The notes under the pieces were generated by a model. It was given only the letters and a program-made list of their open reading frames with translations. It did no database searches and had not been told where the DNA came from. The position numbers and the translations under genes were made by a program. From the NCBI GenBank assembly GCA_964023205.1, contig OZ026837.1, forward strand, positions 16,577,676 to 16,641,675: a DNA stretch of 64,000 nt, in the 5' to 3' direction. Within the stretch, counting starts at the first letter, position 1, and every line of letters starts with the position of its first letter. The DNA comes from Lutraria lutraria (Eukaryota; Mollusca; Bivalvia; Venerida; Mactridae). Shown piece after piece: positions 34,601 to 45,884 of the stretch.

Positions 34601-37600
34601 TTTAATTGTCATTATATTCTAAGTAAATTTTAAACGTGAAGTTTATAGAAATATAATTTTTCACTAAACTTCCTTAAACGCGTTTTTTCGAGCAGTGAAT
34701 ATGGATTATTTAGCGTTAAACCGAGATTTTGTTTTGATTTACTACTTTTAAAATCAATTGGGCTTTAAACAATAATTGGAATATACTTCTGAGTTTATAA
34801 AATCACTAAATCTATGTTTCTGACCCAGCAAGCTCACGACTGGAAAAGTTTAAACAAATCGTAGTTTTATAAAGCGTGTTAAATAACAAGGACTTATATA
34901 TATATATACATAAATATTTTCTGAAGATAATCCTTTCTACAGAATATGTTTCCGGTAAAACATGCACGAGAAAATCATTTAATTTCACCTTCATCAGGTG
35001 CGTTCTCAATAAAACTGTCTGCCTTCATTTATTAATTTGTAATTGATATATTTATATTCACAGGATGACCGTAAACGGTAGCCATGGTTATATTTTGAGT
35101 TTTTAGACCCGCTTATATAAACCTGATTAAGAAAATAAATATGTATCGAGTTATTGAATTATCGAACAGTTTGCTAAAAATTAGCAGTTTTTTCCAACAT
35201 GGTAAAAATATACCGACCTGCTATTGAAGCAATTTAACAATTAGTCACGTGTTAAATGTATGAAAGGTAACAATAACAACAACTAATTCAGTAGTTGCTA
35301 CATCGACTACTGTACATGTACAATGTACTTACTACAAATTGATACGGAAACGCGCGCTTGAACGCGAATATCTCCATTTTCAAACTAAATTGGAAGCAAT
35401 TTCCACATTTTCAAATTTCTTAAAAAATATATTGTAATAAAGCTTGGGCACCACAGAATACTTCACGAGGTTATAAAAAAATGTCATTTTAGTAAAAAAC
35501 AATTTTATGGCCTGACAAAAACGAGGTTTAAGAATATTTTGACAGTTTTCATATAGAACTATGAACGAACGATAGTCACCAACTTCAAACGAAAATGGAA
35601 GCAATAAGTTCACGTACCACATTAATAAAAATTATATTGAAATAAAGTGCAAAGAATGAATATTACTTCACGAGATTATAAAATTTTCTCATTTAATGTT
35701 ATAATCAAGTTATTAGTGTTAAACCATACAGCTCCTATATAAATCTATAGTAAATCAGTTTATCGATAAACGTTATCGGAGTGATCGATAAGACGTTTTC
35801 AAGGGAGACAACTTTCCCGATAAGACCGGCCAAGTTACAGAAATGTTCCGCATGATATATAATTATGATGAAATACATTTAAAGCTTATTAAAAAGAAAT
35901 ATTTGTTTATTTTTGTTAATAATATGTATAGGAGGTACAATTATGAGAAAAATACATTTACGTACAAATACTTGGAAACAACATGTACTATAACGTAATT
36001 GGTACGACTCTTCATTTTGGCCACCTAAGAGCATTTTATGTCCACATAATCCCTAACCCTAAACCTTAACCTATTATTTTAAATTACTTTGTCAAAACAG
36101 AGAAGCCACTTAAATACGCAAATGTTAGCCAGGCTAAAGAAATTATGAAACAGTTTGGGAAATGATCCTTTATCTTTTATAGTACTGTATGGCAAGTACA
36201 CGGAGTATCTAAAAGAATGGGAAAAAGCGATTAATGACGGCATTGATTTCCCACTCCACGTTCTGCACTACGAGAATCTGAAACTGGTATTTATAACTTT
36301 TTGAAACAAAATCAATTAGAAAAATTTACAAATACTTCTACATGCATTTTATGAAATATTCCTGAAAGATTTCTTTTTCTTTTTGTATCTGAACGTTCCA
36401 TTATTCCAACCAGTACTAATTTACCCTTGCAACTTTTCCGCATGTGGACCCTTACAGAATAGCACTTTTCCTCATGTGGACCCTTACAGAATAGCACTTT
36501 TCCGCATGTGGACCCTTACAGAATAGCACTTTTCCGCATGTGGACCCTTACAGAATAGCACTTTTCCAGTTAATGAGAAGTGAATAGAAATTAAATGGTT
36601 TGAGAACAGTTCTTGTCATTGCAGCAGTTTGCAAACAATTCACTGCGTCTGGTGAATAAACGGCGATCAATGCAATTTTGTTCGCAGTCTCTTCACCGGA
36701 AGAATAATATTCGCTGAGTATTCGCGGCAGGCACACACGATTTCCTAGTTCGCTCCTTGTTCATTAGAGGCACTTAGAACAATTCTATTGTTCACTTTTC
36801 ATTCAACACATTTTCTGTTAGCGTGTTTAAGTGCCCTCACGTTGCACTATGTATGAGTTAAATATTTTGTACTGTGTTGCAATAACATGGAAGTTTATAA
36901 CATGCGTGAGAAAATTAGAATTGTCGAAGTTTTTTCCCTTCTATATATGGGTTACATGAAAAAAGGATTTCTTTTGCATTACAAATCCCTTTGGTTTCAA
37001 ACTGTTTTCAACTGATCATCACAGACAGATCGCCTATAATTCACCGTATAAAAATTGCTGCTCATTCAGCGGAAACGCATTGCTGATTACTCAACGGAGA
37101 AACCTGCAGCCAACGGGAAATGAATTGACTGCCGTGAATAAGCAGTGAATAGCTAACAAACTTCTTATTCGCTGTCCATTTACAGCAGCTGTCCGTTGCA
37201 TACCTAATTTGCGTGTGAAATATGAACAAGAAGCGAATAGCCGGCGAACACACCAAGTTCCAGTCACTTTCTATTCATCTAGAATTCACTGCAACCATTC
37301 ACCGCAAAGCATAATTTTTTGTAAGGGGAGAAAAATCTGCATAGTTGTCATTTTTTCCATGGATGGTACGCCCTGCTGCGACCGAGAATCGTGTAACATA
37401 ATCATAACACACGATTTCACGTCGACATCTTTATTTTATTATTAGTGATCTTATATACCATCCTATACATTTATAGACCTGTCATAAGTTGCCACGACAT
37501 CAGTCAACAACATAATAAATAAACATGCTAATATTACATGGTGTCCCACAACAACAACAGTTCAATTAAGTATTGAATAACACCATAGATACTAGATAGA

Positions 37601-39130
37601 TATTGCATAATGCACTTAAGGAAAACTACATACATAGTCAATATTGAATAGCTCAACATGTTACAATCGCTCGGCGCATTTATCCATGGACAACGACCGC
37701 AGTCTCAATCGAACTGCGACTTTAAACGATATATTTTTGAATGAATAACCGAACCAGTGGGGTGTCAATGGATTTTGAGTTTTCTCCAGATATTACATTT
37801 TGTTTTCCATTCGCTCGTAAAGACATCCAGCTCGTTTATCTGTTTTTAACTCACCTGGCTCAGAGTACCAATGTTAGCTTTTAGGATCGAGCTGTATACG
37901 TCGTCCGTCGTCAACAATTTCTTTAAACAACATCTCATCCTAAACCACTGGGTCAATTTCAACAAAACTTCACAGGTGTATTCCTTGCTTGAAGCTCTAC
38001 CAAAATTGTTAAAAAGAATTCCATTCCATACAGAACTCTGGTTGCCGAAGCAACCAGAAGGATTTTTTTGAAAATCTTCCAAAATCTAAATCCAGAGGAC
38101 CTAGAGCTTTGATATTTAGTGTGTAGCATTGTCTGGTAGACCTCTACCAAGTTTGTTCAAATGATTGCCCTAGGGTCAAAATTGGCCCCGCCCCAGGGTC
38201 ACTTGATTTATATAGACTTATATAGGAAGATAAAAAATATTCTTGTCCAAAACCACAAGGCCTAGAGCTTCAATATTTTGTATGTGGCATTGTCTAGTGG
38301 ACTTCTAGTTGATTTCAATAGCTACTTGACGGTTTGGGTAGATAACTCTTTACCATGTCAAATAACTTTCACTGATTAAATTATTCCTAATTGTTACAAT
38401 ACTCAGGTGAGCGATATAGGGCCATCATGACCCTCTTGTTATTTGCAGGATGGTCAAAAAGAACTGGATCGACTACTGAAATTCCTAGAAGTTGATTTAG
38501 ACGAAACATTGAAGTCTGATATCTTAAGAGCCTGTAGTTTTGAAAATATGGCTAAAAATAAAAATCCGTCAGGAATGATGAAAAAAGCATTAAAAAATGA
38601 CTTCAGTTTCTTTAGAAAAGGTAGCATGTTGTATATTTCTATCACATTTATTCTTACAGCCTGACCATAAAGACCAAATATTAACTTCCCAAGGATGGCC
38701 TTTGTTCATATTTTGGCACCGATCCAGTGGTAGAATATTTGAGGCAGAATCCTACATTTTTTATCACAAATGATTAATAACTGACTGGCTGGCTGGCTGG
38801 CTGGCGGAAGGGTAGTCGGGCGGGAGGGCGGGCGGATCAAATGAAATGATCGATACAAAGATCTGATAAATCTAATTGGAAATTGTTTTACTAAGTATTA
38901 TCCATGTGTTTTAGTCAGTTTATAATTTACATCAATACTGTCTAAATGCCCTTACATTGACACCACATGTATTTTGTTTAATTATCATTTGTAGCACGAA
39001 ATATATTGTTATTATATTTAATATATTTTATGTTATCATTTGCACTTCAGGTCAAGTTGGTGATTGGAAGAACTGGTTTACTATTGCGGACAATGAAATG
39101 TTTGATAGTATCTGGGAGTCTGAAATGTAA
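28066..39130 (+). CDS. Cytosolic sulfotransferase SULT-B, C-terminally truncated
   Basis: Coding exons are 28066-28252, 29223-29379, 30715-30878, 36183-36286, 38449-38620 and 39051-39130. The first five lengths (187, 157, 164, 104, 172) equal those of SULT-A and all introns are GT-AG. Product 287 aa. Motifs: TYPKTGTNW (58-66), His111 in LNSHLAL, VRNPKDTAVSFFNH (132-145), GQVGDWKNWFT (262-272). The last exon reads ...ESEM then TAA (39128-39130), where SULT-A and the orphan exon at 48551 have AAA. The nucleotides after the stop still encode the ancestral 19-residue tail, so the stop is recent. The PAPS site and catalytic His are kept, so activity is possible but untested. Intron 3 holds a 3.4 kb transposon. 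The start ATG follows two candidate acceptors (TAG ending 28049, CAG ending 28052). Confidence 0.88.
28319..28706 (+). repeat. (GA)n/GAGG polypurine tract in SULT-B intron 1
   Basis: About 390 bases of almost pure purine (GAGAGA, GGGGAGA). The copy at 57378-57694 is shorter, so the tract is length-unstable. Open frames across it are artefacts of low complexity. Confidence 0.9.
28845..28925 (-). repeat. tRNA-derived SINE, reverse
   Basis: The minus strand gives a B box GTGGGTTCGAATCCC and then the A-box region. Duplicated at 57842-57918. Confidence 0.55.
29387..29570. mobile_element. MITE family A copy directly after SULT-B exon 2
   Basis: CAGTCACACCTGTGAACAAA ... GGCCGCTAACACAGGTTTGA(CTG). 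It begins seven bases after the end of exon 2, so the MITE sits against the splice donor. Copy at 58376-58559. Confidence 0.7.
29788..29932 (+). repeat. (CAAA/CGAA)n microsatellite
   Basis: Interrupted tetranucleotide repeat: caaa, then cgaa, then a second caaa block ending in gaat. In SULT-B intron 2; absent from the copy at 58.6 kb because it lies past the duplication edge. Confidence 0.85.
29992..30070 (+). repeat. tRNA-derived SINE head
   Basis: CCCCGGTTAGCTCGGTGGTT and AAGAGGTTGTGACTTCGGAC give A- and B-box-like blocks with tRNA spacing. Confidence 0.5.
31590..32085 (+). repeat. 66 bp minisatellite, ~7 units
   Basis: Unit contains 'cattttatttcattaaactt' and 'tgcaatataatgcagtat'. Its length is a multiple of three, so it translates as a 22-residue repeat over 152 codons; this is a by-product of the period, not a protein gene. 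Confidence 0.85.
32280..33161 (-). pseudogene. Degenerate coding-like segments inside the CACTG element
   Basis: On the minus strand, an acceptor 'tatatttacag' ends at 32463 and is followed by an acidic start (DDGEECIMIF) that, one frame over, continues as KEMDKKVKVRRD, then RHQRKLLIERWRR, to about 32290. One extra A near 32430 would account for the frame change. A further frame spans 33161-32877 (94 aa). These look like remains of an element-encoded protein. I do not recognise the family. Confidence 0.3.
33540..34660 (+). repeat. ~108-118 bp tandem array
   Basis: About ten units with 'taaacgtgatgtttacacga', 'tcttcattaaacgct' and 'aagtgtcattatattct'. Two unit types alternate (tttgaaattt and tttggagttt), suggesting higher-order duplication. 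Confidence 0.8.
35385..35710. repeat. Diverged ~205 bp direct duplication
   Basis: 'ttggaagcaatttc... aatatattgtaataaagc... tacttcacgaggttataaa' recurs about 205 bases on as 'atggaagcaataag... attatattgaaataaagt... ttacttcacgagattataaa'. In SULT-B intron 3. Confidence 0.5.
36428..36568 (+). repeat. 32 bp tandem repeat, 4+ units
   Basis: 'acttttccgcatgtggaccc' + 'ttacagaatagc' repeated with a single base variant in the second unit (ctcatg for cgcatg). In SULT-B intron 4. Confidence 0.9.
37846..38440. repeat. Dispersed element ending 'GTGAGCGATATAGGGCCATC'
   Basis: Starts 'ttaactcacctggctcagag' and ends 'tcaggtgagcgatatagggc' then 'catcatgaccctcttgtt'. The ends CTCACCTG/CAGGTGAG are inverted. 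It abuts the 3' splice site of SULT-B exon 5 (exon starts 38449). Confidence 0.65.
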
Positions 39131-39720
39131 GATTCAAAACTATTCAAATTCACATACACAGACCCCAGGACTAATAAAGGAAACTGATGGTTCTTTGTAC
39201 ATCATTGTCTACAAAGTGAATGTATCTATTTATTATTACATGTGTATAGTGTTCTAATCAAGCGTTTTAGATACACGTTATAACAATATTATTTGACATA
39301 AAGGACATGGGTAAACACATGAAGAACATTTTACTAAAAAGTACATCCGTTATTTTTTTCACACAATACACTTCAATATTTCTACGTTTTGGAATGAACA
39401 ATAATTAAAGAAAAGAAAGAGCCTCAAGACCTCTTTTTGGCGTCAAAAGTATGATGAGGTGTGTGGGCTAGAATCACATATATCAACACGATTTGAAAAG
39501 TTTTTTATTCAGCCTTCATTTGTATGACAATAATACATATTTATTCATTTGAAGTCATTGTAACAGCTTTATACACAATCAAACGCATTCTAAAGATCAA
39601 AATATGAAAGTATTCAAATGTAAAAAACAATTTCTTAAAAGTTTATTTAGGCAGCCTATTGTGAAAAAATTGTTAGAAATTGTCATCGGTGTCATTTAAT
39701 AATTCATTACAGTTACAAAA
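39131..39720. other. 3' flank of SULT-B
   Basis: The first 60 bases still encode the ancestral SULT tail in frame (to the old TGA at about 39187). After that, AT-rich sequence with no gene seen. Confidence 0.5.
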
Positions 39721-41240
39721 GATAAGCTCAGGGTGAGCTGTTAGCGTGCTATTTTGTCTGTCATTTATTTCGTTCGTAAGCGTAAAACAGGCTACAAATG
39801 TTATGCAATCACTTTGTTTCTTGCAATTAAAAATGAAATAGAAACAGCGTATTTTGTACGTTTTGCATTAATACTCAGCCAGACTTGTAAAATCGCGTCT
39901 AGCCGTACATTGGTATATTTTTACTCAAAGTTCGTTAAATATCTATCAATTGCAGATTTCTGCAATAATAGCGATTGTTATTCGCATTTCACGTGCGGGT
40001 TACTATAACGAAACCAGCCGTATCGCTTTAGTTTGATATGTTGCGCTATGCACCAATTCAAGGCTACTGTATCGTGCTATCACTACGTGTTGAATTATTG
40101 TCGTTGGCGGCAATTTGCATATGGTACATAGGTATCTTACTGTGAATTTCATAAGCAGCACAGGTCGTAGAGGGACTTGTCTACCTTCTTTAGTGGTTGT
40201 AACTGAACAATTTGTTTTGATATCAATTATATAGAGACTGAGCATGTACGCTTACATAGGTATGTAAGACGGGGATATGGTGAATCGGTATACATGCAAT
40301 AAGTTGAGAAAGTATTATGGTATGTTAGTGCATGCACATTGATGTGCTTGCATTACCCAATTGCATTCATTTAAAAACTATCAGTCTGAGAATATTGGAA
40401 CCGACTAATTGCAGAACAATTCCAAATTAAATGAGAGAGCACAGGCACCGCATTGAAATTGTGTATGATATATTTGCGAACTTAACAAATTAAAAATGTA
40501 AGTAAGCAGATGCGGAGAGAACAGTCTGACATATTTGAGGGCCGTCTTGTGTCAAACACCCCCTACGCCCCATGCTGGGTAGGAACTAAATAAGCCCGCG
40601 TATGTGTAAGGAACGACTTTACTGAAATTTCATTGCTTCGTTTTTACAATCTCAGATTGCATTCACTTGGGTAGATTTATACTTGGTAAGATGCAATAAT
40701 TTTTTTATCACACCTTGATGGTAACGAACACGAATAAACGTGCATCATCAACAAAGGGAAGTAACCCAATTACGTACAGGAAACGCACTAACAGAGCATC
40801 TAGGACTGCAAGGGAAATTGTTGTTTGGGTCATATATCTACGTATGTCTCTGGCAGTAATTTTTAAAAGCGTAATACTGATCAAGTTTACAGTAACATAA
40901 AACTAATCAAGCGAACACGTGCACAAATACCTTAATATAAAAGTTTCGATACTCGTCAGAGTATGTGCCGCTCTAGCGCAGTCGGTAAAGCGTCGGGCAT
41001 TGAAAGCTTCTAGACAAACATTTTGTGGCGGGTTCGAAACCAGCCACGGATCTTCTTTTTTTTCGTTTGTAAACGGTTAACAGGCTACAAACGTTACGTA
41101 ATCGCTTGGCGTTTGTTTCTTGCAATTAAAAATGAAATAGAAACAGCGTATTTTGTACGTTTTGCATTAATACTCAGCTACTATCTTGATATAAAAGTTC
41201 CGATACTCGTCAGACTGTGTGCCGATTACTACCTTAAAAC
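39720..41240 (+). repeat. Two copies of a SINE body, one with tRNA-like head
   Basis: 'gaaatagaaacagcgtattt' and 'tgcattaatactcagc' occur at 39834-39880 and 41135-41180. The second copy is preceded by a tRNA-like head at 40960-41042 (GCCGCTCTAGCGCAGTCGGT; GGCGGGTTCGAAACC). The sequence between them has no recognisable gene. Confidence 0.5.
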
Positions 41241-41480
41241 ATCGTCGTTGATTATTTAGAATAAATGAACATCCTAATAAAGACAACCTGGTAATATAGG
41301 TCACAATTTGTCTTTCCCGAGGGTGGCCTTTGATTACAGATTTGACTGTACATGTTTAATGTTATCACTCCAAAGCAACACCCTTTGGGAGTAGCAAAAT
41401 TATGTTGTTGTTGGGAGGTTGTTACTCTAGAGAGGTTAAATTGATTGTTAAAAGGTAAGGGGAAAATTCATGCTGTCGTT

Positions 41481-41700
41481 GCTACCACGTGCGCACACAG
41501 AAGCTATCACGTGCGCACGTAGTAGCTATCACGTACGCTCCCAGTAGCTATCACGTGCACACGCAGTAGCTTTCACGTGCGCTCGCAGTAGCTTTCACGT
41601 GCGCACGCAGTAGCTTTCACGTGCGCACACAGTAGCTATCACGTGCGCACGCAGTAGATATCACGTGCGCACGCCGTAGCTACTACGTTCGCACGCGGTA
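41481..41700 (+). repeat. 22 bp tandem array of CACGTG E-boxes
   Basis: Ten units of 'agtagctatcacgtgcgcac' + 'gc'. Eight contain the palindromic E-box CACGTG; unit 3 has CACGTA and unit 10 TACGTT. It lies about 2.4 kb 3' of SULT-B and about 1.1 kb upstream of a P module. Confidence 0.85.
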
Positions 41701-41894
41701 CATAAAATATTTCCTATGTCCCCTTTATGCCACCGTACACTACACTACATACATGTACCGTTTATTATGCATTTTGCTTATCGATCACGTTCACATAATT
41801 ATGTTCCGAATACAACCTTTTCATTTAGATAAAGTATTAATGTTAGCAGACCATAACTTAAGAACTAGTTACAATTTAGGTTCGGAGTTAAATT

Positions 41895-42058
41895 CAGTGC
41901 AAGCTCTCCAAAGCAATAATCTTTGGGATTAGCAAATTTATGTTGTTGTTGAGAGGTTGTTTCTCTAGAGAGGTAAAATCAATAGTTAAATCATGCAGTG
42001 GGGAAAATTCATGAGAAGTTGTTAATAAGAGAGGGCCACTCTGGAGAGGTTAAACTGT
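41895..42058. mobile_element. MITE family B copy
   Basis: CAGTGCAAGCTCTCCAAAGC to CTCTGGAGAGGTTAAACTGT; the clearest inverted termini of the family. Confidence 0.65.
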
Positions 42059-42099
42059 ATATATAAATGTACTTATTATCATAGTTTAACGTCCCATAA

Positions 42100-42420
42100 T
42101 CATATAAATTTATCGGTCTTAATAGTTGTTCTATAACAGAGGAATTCGGTGCGTTTTCTTCCCGTGCTTATAGCGTATTTATATCGTATTTTTTTCAATA
42201 TCATTGAAAAAAATACTATTTATAGAATAGCTGTGTTTTCCTGCAGTCATATAGTGCACACGGCATAAAGTGACGCCACGCGCTCTTTATATTTCAAGTT
42301 AAGAAAAGCAAATTCACAGCAAAATGAGTGTTTTTTTTTCAAAGAAAAGGGGCTTGTTTCGTCGGTAATATTCATTACGGGATAATATCAGCAATTGTTG
42401 TTTTTTTTTTGCATATATTC
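42100..42420 (+). promoter_or_regulatory. CRE/TATA-like module, diverged copy
   Basis: 'ataacagaggaattcggtgc', then 'aaagtgacgccacgcgctct' and 'ttatatttcaagttaag', then ATGAGTG at 42324. The CRE has become TGACGCCA and the frame ends after 14 codons. Related to 18370-19204 and 49120-49992. Confidence 0.4.
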
Positions 42421-42639
42421 TTGTAGCAAAAAGCTAATGGGGCTGAAGTCGAATCTTGATACAAAATATTGAATTAAAGGTGCGCAAAGTGGACAGGCGC
42501 TTCAAATCCTGTGAACAAAGGCCACCCTTGGAAAAGAAGAAAAATGTGGACTATTGACAGGTGACCGTTTTACAGAGGTCATTTTGGTTTTAAATACTAA
42601 CAATTAATGACGTTTTTAAAAGATTTACCTCTTACATCC

Positions 42640-42837
42640 TACGACTCTCTTTCGTTCTACGTTATTGTTATGTTAATATATTTTTAAAGCTAATAAAAGC
42701 GCGATCTTCCGGGTTAAGATTCAGAACACTGTTATTGCGGGGAGTATATTTATAAATACAACGAAGATAGCGCACGTGGCACGCACGCATTGCATGTATA
42801 TCGAGTCTCGTAGTGGATTATTGAGACTTCCAAGAAG
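42640..42837 (+). promoter_or_regulatory. P module copy 3' of SULT-B
   Basis: 'gcgcgatcttccgggttaag', TATA-like 'gtatatttataaatacaa' near 42746, 'atatcgagtctcgtagtgg', exon end CAAGAAG, donor GTAAGT at 42838. It is the old-type module (as at 6.4 and 8.2 kb). No coding exon follows within reach, so it may be an orphan promoter. Confidence 0.45.
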
Positions 42838-43500
42838 GTAAGTTAGTTTATTTATAACCAGTTTTAATGTTCTTTTGTCAAATCAAGCTGACCCGCTGTG
42901 TAAAAAGACTTGCGAAAAAAACATTGTCTCGTTTTTTCCAACTGTTGCATTATGCAAATTCAGAACACATTGTATCGCATATGATATTTAGATTTTGTAC
43001 AGATCAGCCAGGCACCCGGCAAAAGGAGAAGGGATTCGGGAGGTACTGTGCGAACTTGATAGGGGTGACACTATAATAAAACAAAATATTTTGTAGTTTA
43101 TGCCTTTGGCGCTATGTTCGTATGAGTTCATAGGAGTTAATTTGATATATGTAGTCGAGCGCCTATGGCTTTAATGTATTTGTACATTGTGCACTTAAGC
43201 AGTCAAACATTACTGATCAAACGACAGGAAAGAAAGTGTATGTATAAACGAGGCTGGTTTACAAATGACTTATATATTTATATCCATCGTAGCTCAAAAA
43301 GGTTTTGGAAATTCACATATTCCAATTGAGTCTTTGTAGTAATAAATTGTTTTTAGTGGGTTTAAGGCCGGTTTTTTAAACTTATATACTAGCCCAGTCG
43401 GGTTCACCGAACCAGTTTTCTGTTGTCTGAATTTCTACTGTGCTTACTGACCCTTTTACAAGGAGCTGTAAACTTGGAGGAAAATCGAATTGTGTAAAAT
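42838..43500. other. No gene seen
   Basis: Sequence downstream of the orphan P module. Only short chance frames. Confidence 0.35.
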
Positions 43501-43514
43501 TTTAATAGAAGGAC

Positions 43515-43592
43515 ATGGCCTGCCGCGATCGGGATTTGACCCCCGATCACCGGGTTACAACTCTAGTGCACTAACCACTGCATCACGACATT
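43515..43592 (-). repeat. tRNA-derived SINE, reverse
   Basis: The minus strand reads GCAGTGGTTAGTGCACTAGA and GGGGGTCAAATCCCGA at A/B-box spacing. Confidence 0.55.
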
Positions 43593-43799
43593 GATAACGT
43601 GTTAGGTTAACAGCTTTGCGAACAGGTATGTTTTCTTTATTAGTTTAAAGATGTTTTCCGTCGTAACATACGTTAGAGCTGGTGTCTTTGGAGAGCATTT
43701 TACCATTTTGATCCAACCAATGTTATTGATCTATCGGCGAATCTAGATATTAAAAGTTGATTTTAGATGATTTTGAAGTAAGTCCGTTGTTGTTTACTT

Positions 43800-44094
43800 G
43801 GGGTGGTCAGTGGTCAGGTGGTACAAACTGGACATTAACAAAATAGCGTGGATTTGATTCTCGGCTCCGCCTTCCAAATTTCTCGGGACACTTTTACGTG
43901 TCCCTATCTCGACTACCGAGTCAGGTAGTGCGTCTAGAAATTCACCGGAAAATGCGCGAGGCGTGTATCGATGGTTTATACTGTGCACGGAAATGAACCA
44001 AGAAAAACTATTCGAAAAGAGTAGGGATATAAATGCCCTGTTCTCCTGTATCTTCTCTCCTCTACCCCCCCCCCTCTCTCTCTCTCTCTCTCCC

Positions 44095-44125
<31 letters not shown>

Positions 44126-44160
44126 TGTGCGACTTTTCTTGCCCAATCTGAACATGACTA
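43800..44160 (+). repeat. SINE with long body and (CT)n tract
   Basis: Same family as 6886-7255. A CT microsatellite (44067-44124) has expanded inside its body. Confidence 0.6.
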
Positions 44161-44440
44161 GATTTTTTATCATGAATCCAGTATTTACAGGTTTCCATGA
44201 CAATGGAGAAATTCCAGTATTTAGCGATTTGACTGGCCTATGCGATATGCAGCAATTGTTGTGATTCTTTCAGTATTTTTCAGGATTGTCTTATGTATAC
44301 GGTTCCATCATAGTCAACTTTTGTAAATACTGGATTCATGATAAAAATTCTAGTCGGAGGCTCAATTAATATCATTTAGGCTGTGCTACAATTTTCTAAA
44401 ATTGTCAATACATTACGCCCGATGGTAATAATTTGTTTTT

Positions 44441-44478
44441 AAATATTTATTAATATGTTAACATATTAATAAATATTT
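44441..44478. repeat. 38 bp perfect AT-rich palindrome
   Basis: Arms of 19 bases meet at GTTAAC (centre 44459/44460) with no spacer. Confidence 0.9.
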
Positions 44479-44839
44479 TTTTTAAATATTTTTTTTCATA
44501 TTTTTATAATCTATTCATGATACAGTTACCTGTGTATACACCGACATGTATTATCATTAGTTTTTATAACATTCTAGTTTTAGCCATGTGACAGCTAAAT
44601 TTTAATGTGGTTAAATTTCTTTGTTTGAATGTTTGCTTGTTGTCAATGAGTTCACAGGATTGTATTGTGTATCAAGATGCACTTAACAAAATTGCTTAGT
44701 TAATACTGTCCAGTTAGGATAATGTGATAGTGACGTTTCATTTTATGTGTACACAAAAGTTTACATCCATTGTCTGAACAGGTAAAATGGGTTTATAAGA
44801 AACAAATGTAGTATTATAGTTTAGCAATGATATTGTAGA

Positions 44840-44915
44840 TGTCTGGTTGGCGCAGTTGGTAAAGCCTTTAGAATTGATCAGAATTTATCGCGAGTTCAAA
44901 CCTCATCGGTTGTCT
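44840..44915 (+). repeat. tRNA-like SINE head
   Basis: GTCTGGTTGGCGCAGTTGGT and CGCGAGTTCAAACCTC. A reverse relative is at 45362-45440. Confidence 0.5.
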
Positions 44916-45361
44916 CTTTTTTCGTTTTCTTTTTCAACTTTTTGCAAATGGATTGTAGTTTCGTTATAATATTTAGTAGTAAATTGTAAAGAAAAAGAAT
45001 GCATAATATATAATTGTCCTGTGTAACGCAAAGTGTGTAGTGCAGAAGTACATGAAGTATTAGTACCGCGCACAGGTATTTCGTGCAAACTTATCTGAAT
45101 GCCAACTAGCTAAATATGACTGACAATACGTGGACTTTTAATGGCGAACCAATCGTAATTACCAACGAAATGTCTAAGACTATTTTTCATCATGTTTATT
45201 ACATGTAAAAAGATATTCAAAAAAGATATGCCAAACGATAAAAATGATGATAATAATATAAACACTAGATCTAGTATATTCCTTACAAATAAAAAAAGGA
45301 CAAAAAATGACGATTTTTTAAAAAAGATATATAGCAATAGAAAATAATTTGCGAAAAATTG

Positions 45362-45440
45362 CCATGTCGCGGTCTCACACAGTTCTTTTCACATCAATAG
45401 ATTATCGCCAGACACCATCGTTACCAACTGCGCTACGCCA
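45362..45440 (-). repeat. tRNA-like SINE head, reverse
   Basis: The minus strand reads TGGCGTAGCGCAGTTGGTAA then CGATGGTGTC, an A-box region like that at 44840. Confidence 0.45.
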
Positions 45441-45884
45441 ATAGTTGATGTATTTATTGAAATTTGTAAATCATGTAGTCAGCCTATATGTCCAATGATA
45501 ATTTGACAACGGTTTTACACCGTAAAAATGGACTCGACCACAGCGTCACTATACAATTATCCTAACTGAGCAGTACCACCAGTATTCTTCAGTATTATAA
45601 TTTGTCATAAGTGAATTTGTGATTGTCATTGATATTTAACTAAATATTTGCAGATAATTAAAATTCTACTTTTTTTCAAACTCAGGACTGGTTTCTATCT
45701 TTATTTGGATATCTGCGAAAAAAGGCACTAAATGAACCTCCCAGAGATAAGTAATAATAACAAAAAAAATATAGCTGTTAACCTACCAAAACTGTAAACA
45801 TATGGACATAACTAAGCATTACTCCAAAACATGATATCACTTCACATGACTGCACATTCTATTAATGTCAAGATAATACAAACA

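Larger units (their letters stand above)
31325..34697. mobile_element. 3.37 kb CACTG-type DNA element in SULT-B intron 3
   Basis: Perfect 24 bp TIRs at 31325-31348 and 34674-34697, beginning CACTGCTCGAAAAAACGCGT. AAT flanks both ends (31322-31324 and 34698-34700), consistent with a 3 bp target duplication. CACTG ends suggest the CMC (CACTA/EnSpm-Chapaev) group. Inside are a 66 bp minisatellite (31590-32080), a region with minus-strand coding-like sequence (32280-33161) and a roughly 108-118 bp tandem array (33540-34660). No intact transposase was recognised. Confidence 0.75.
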
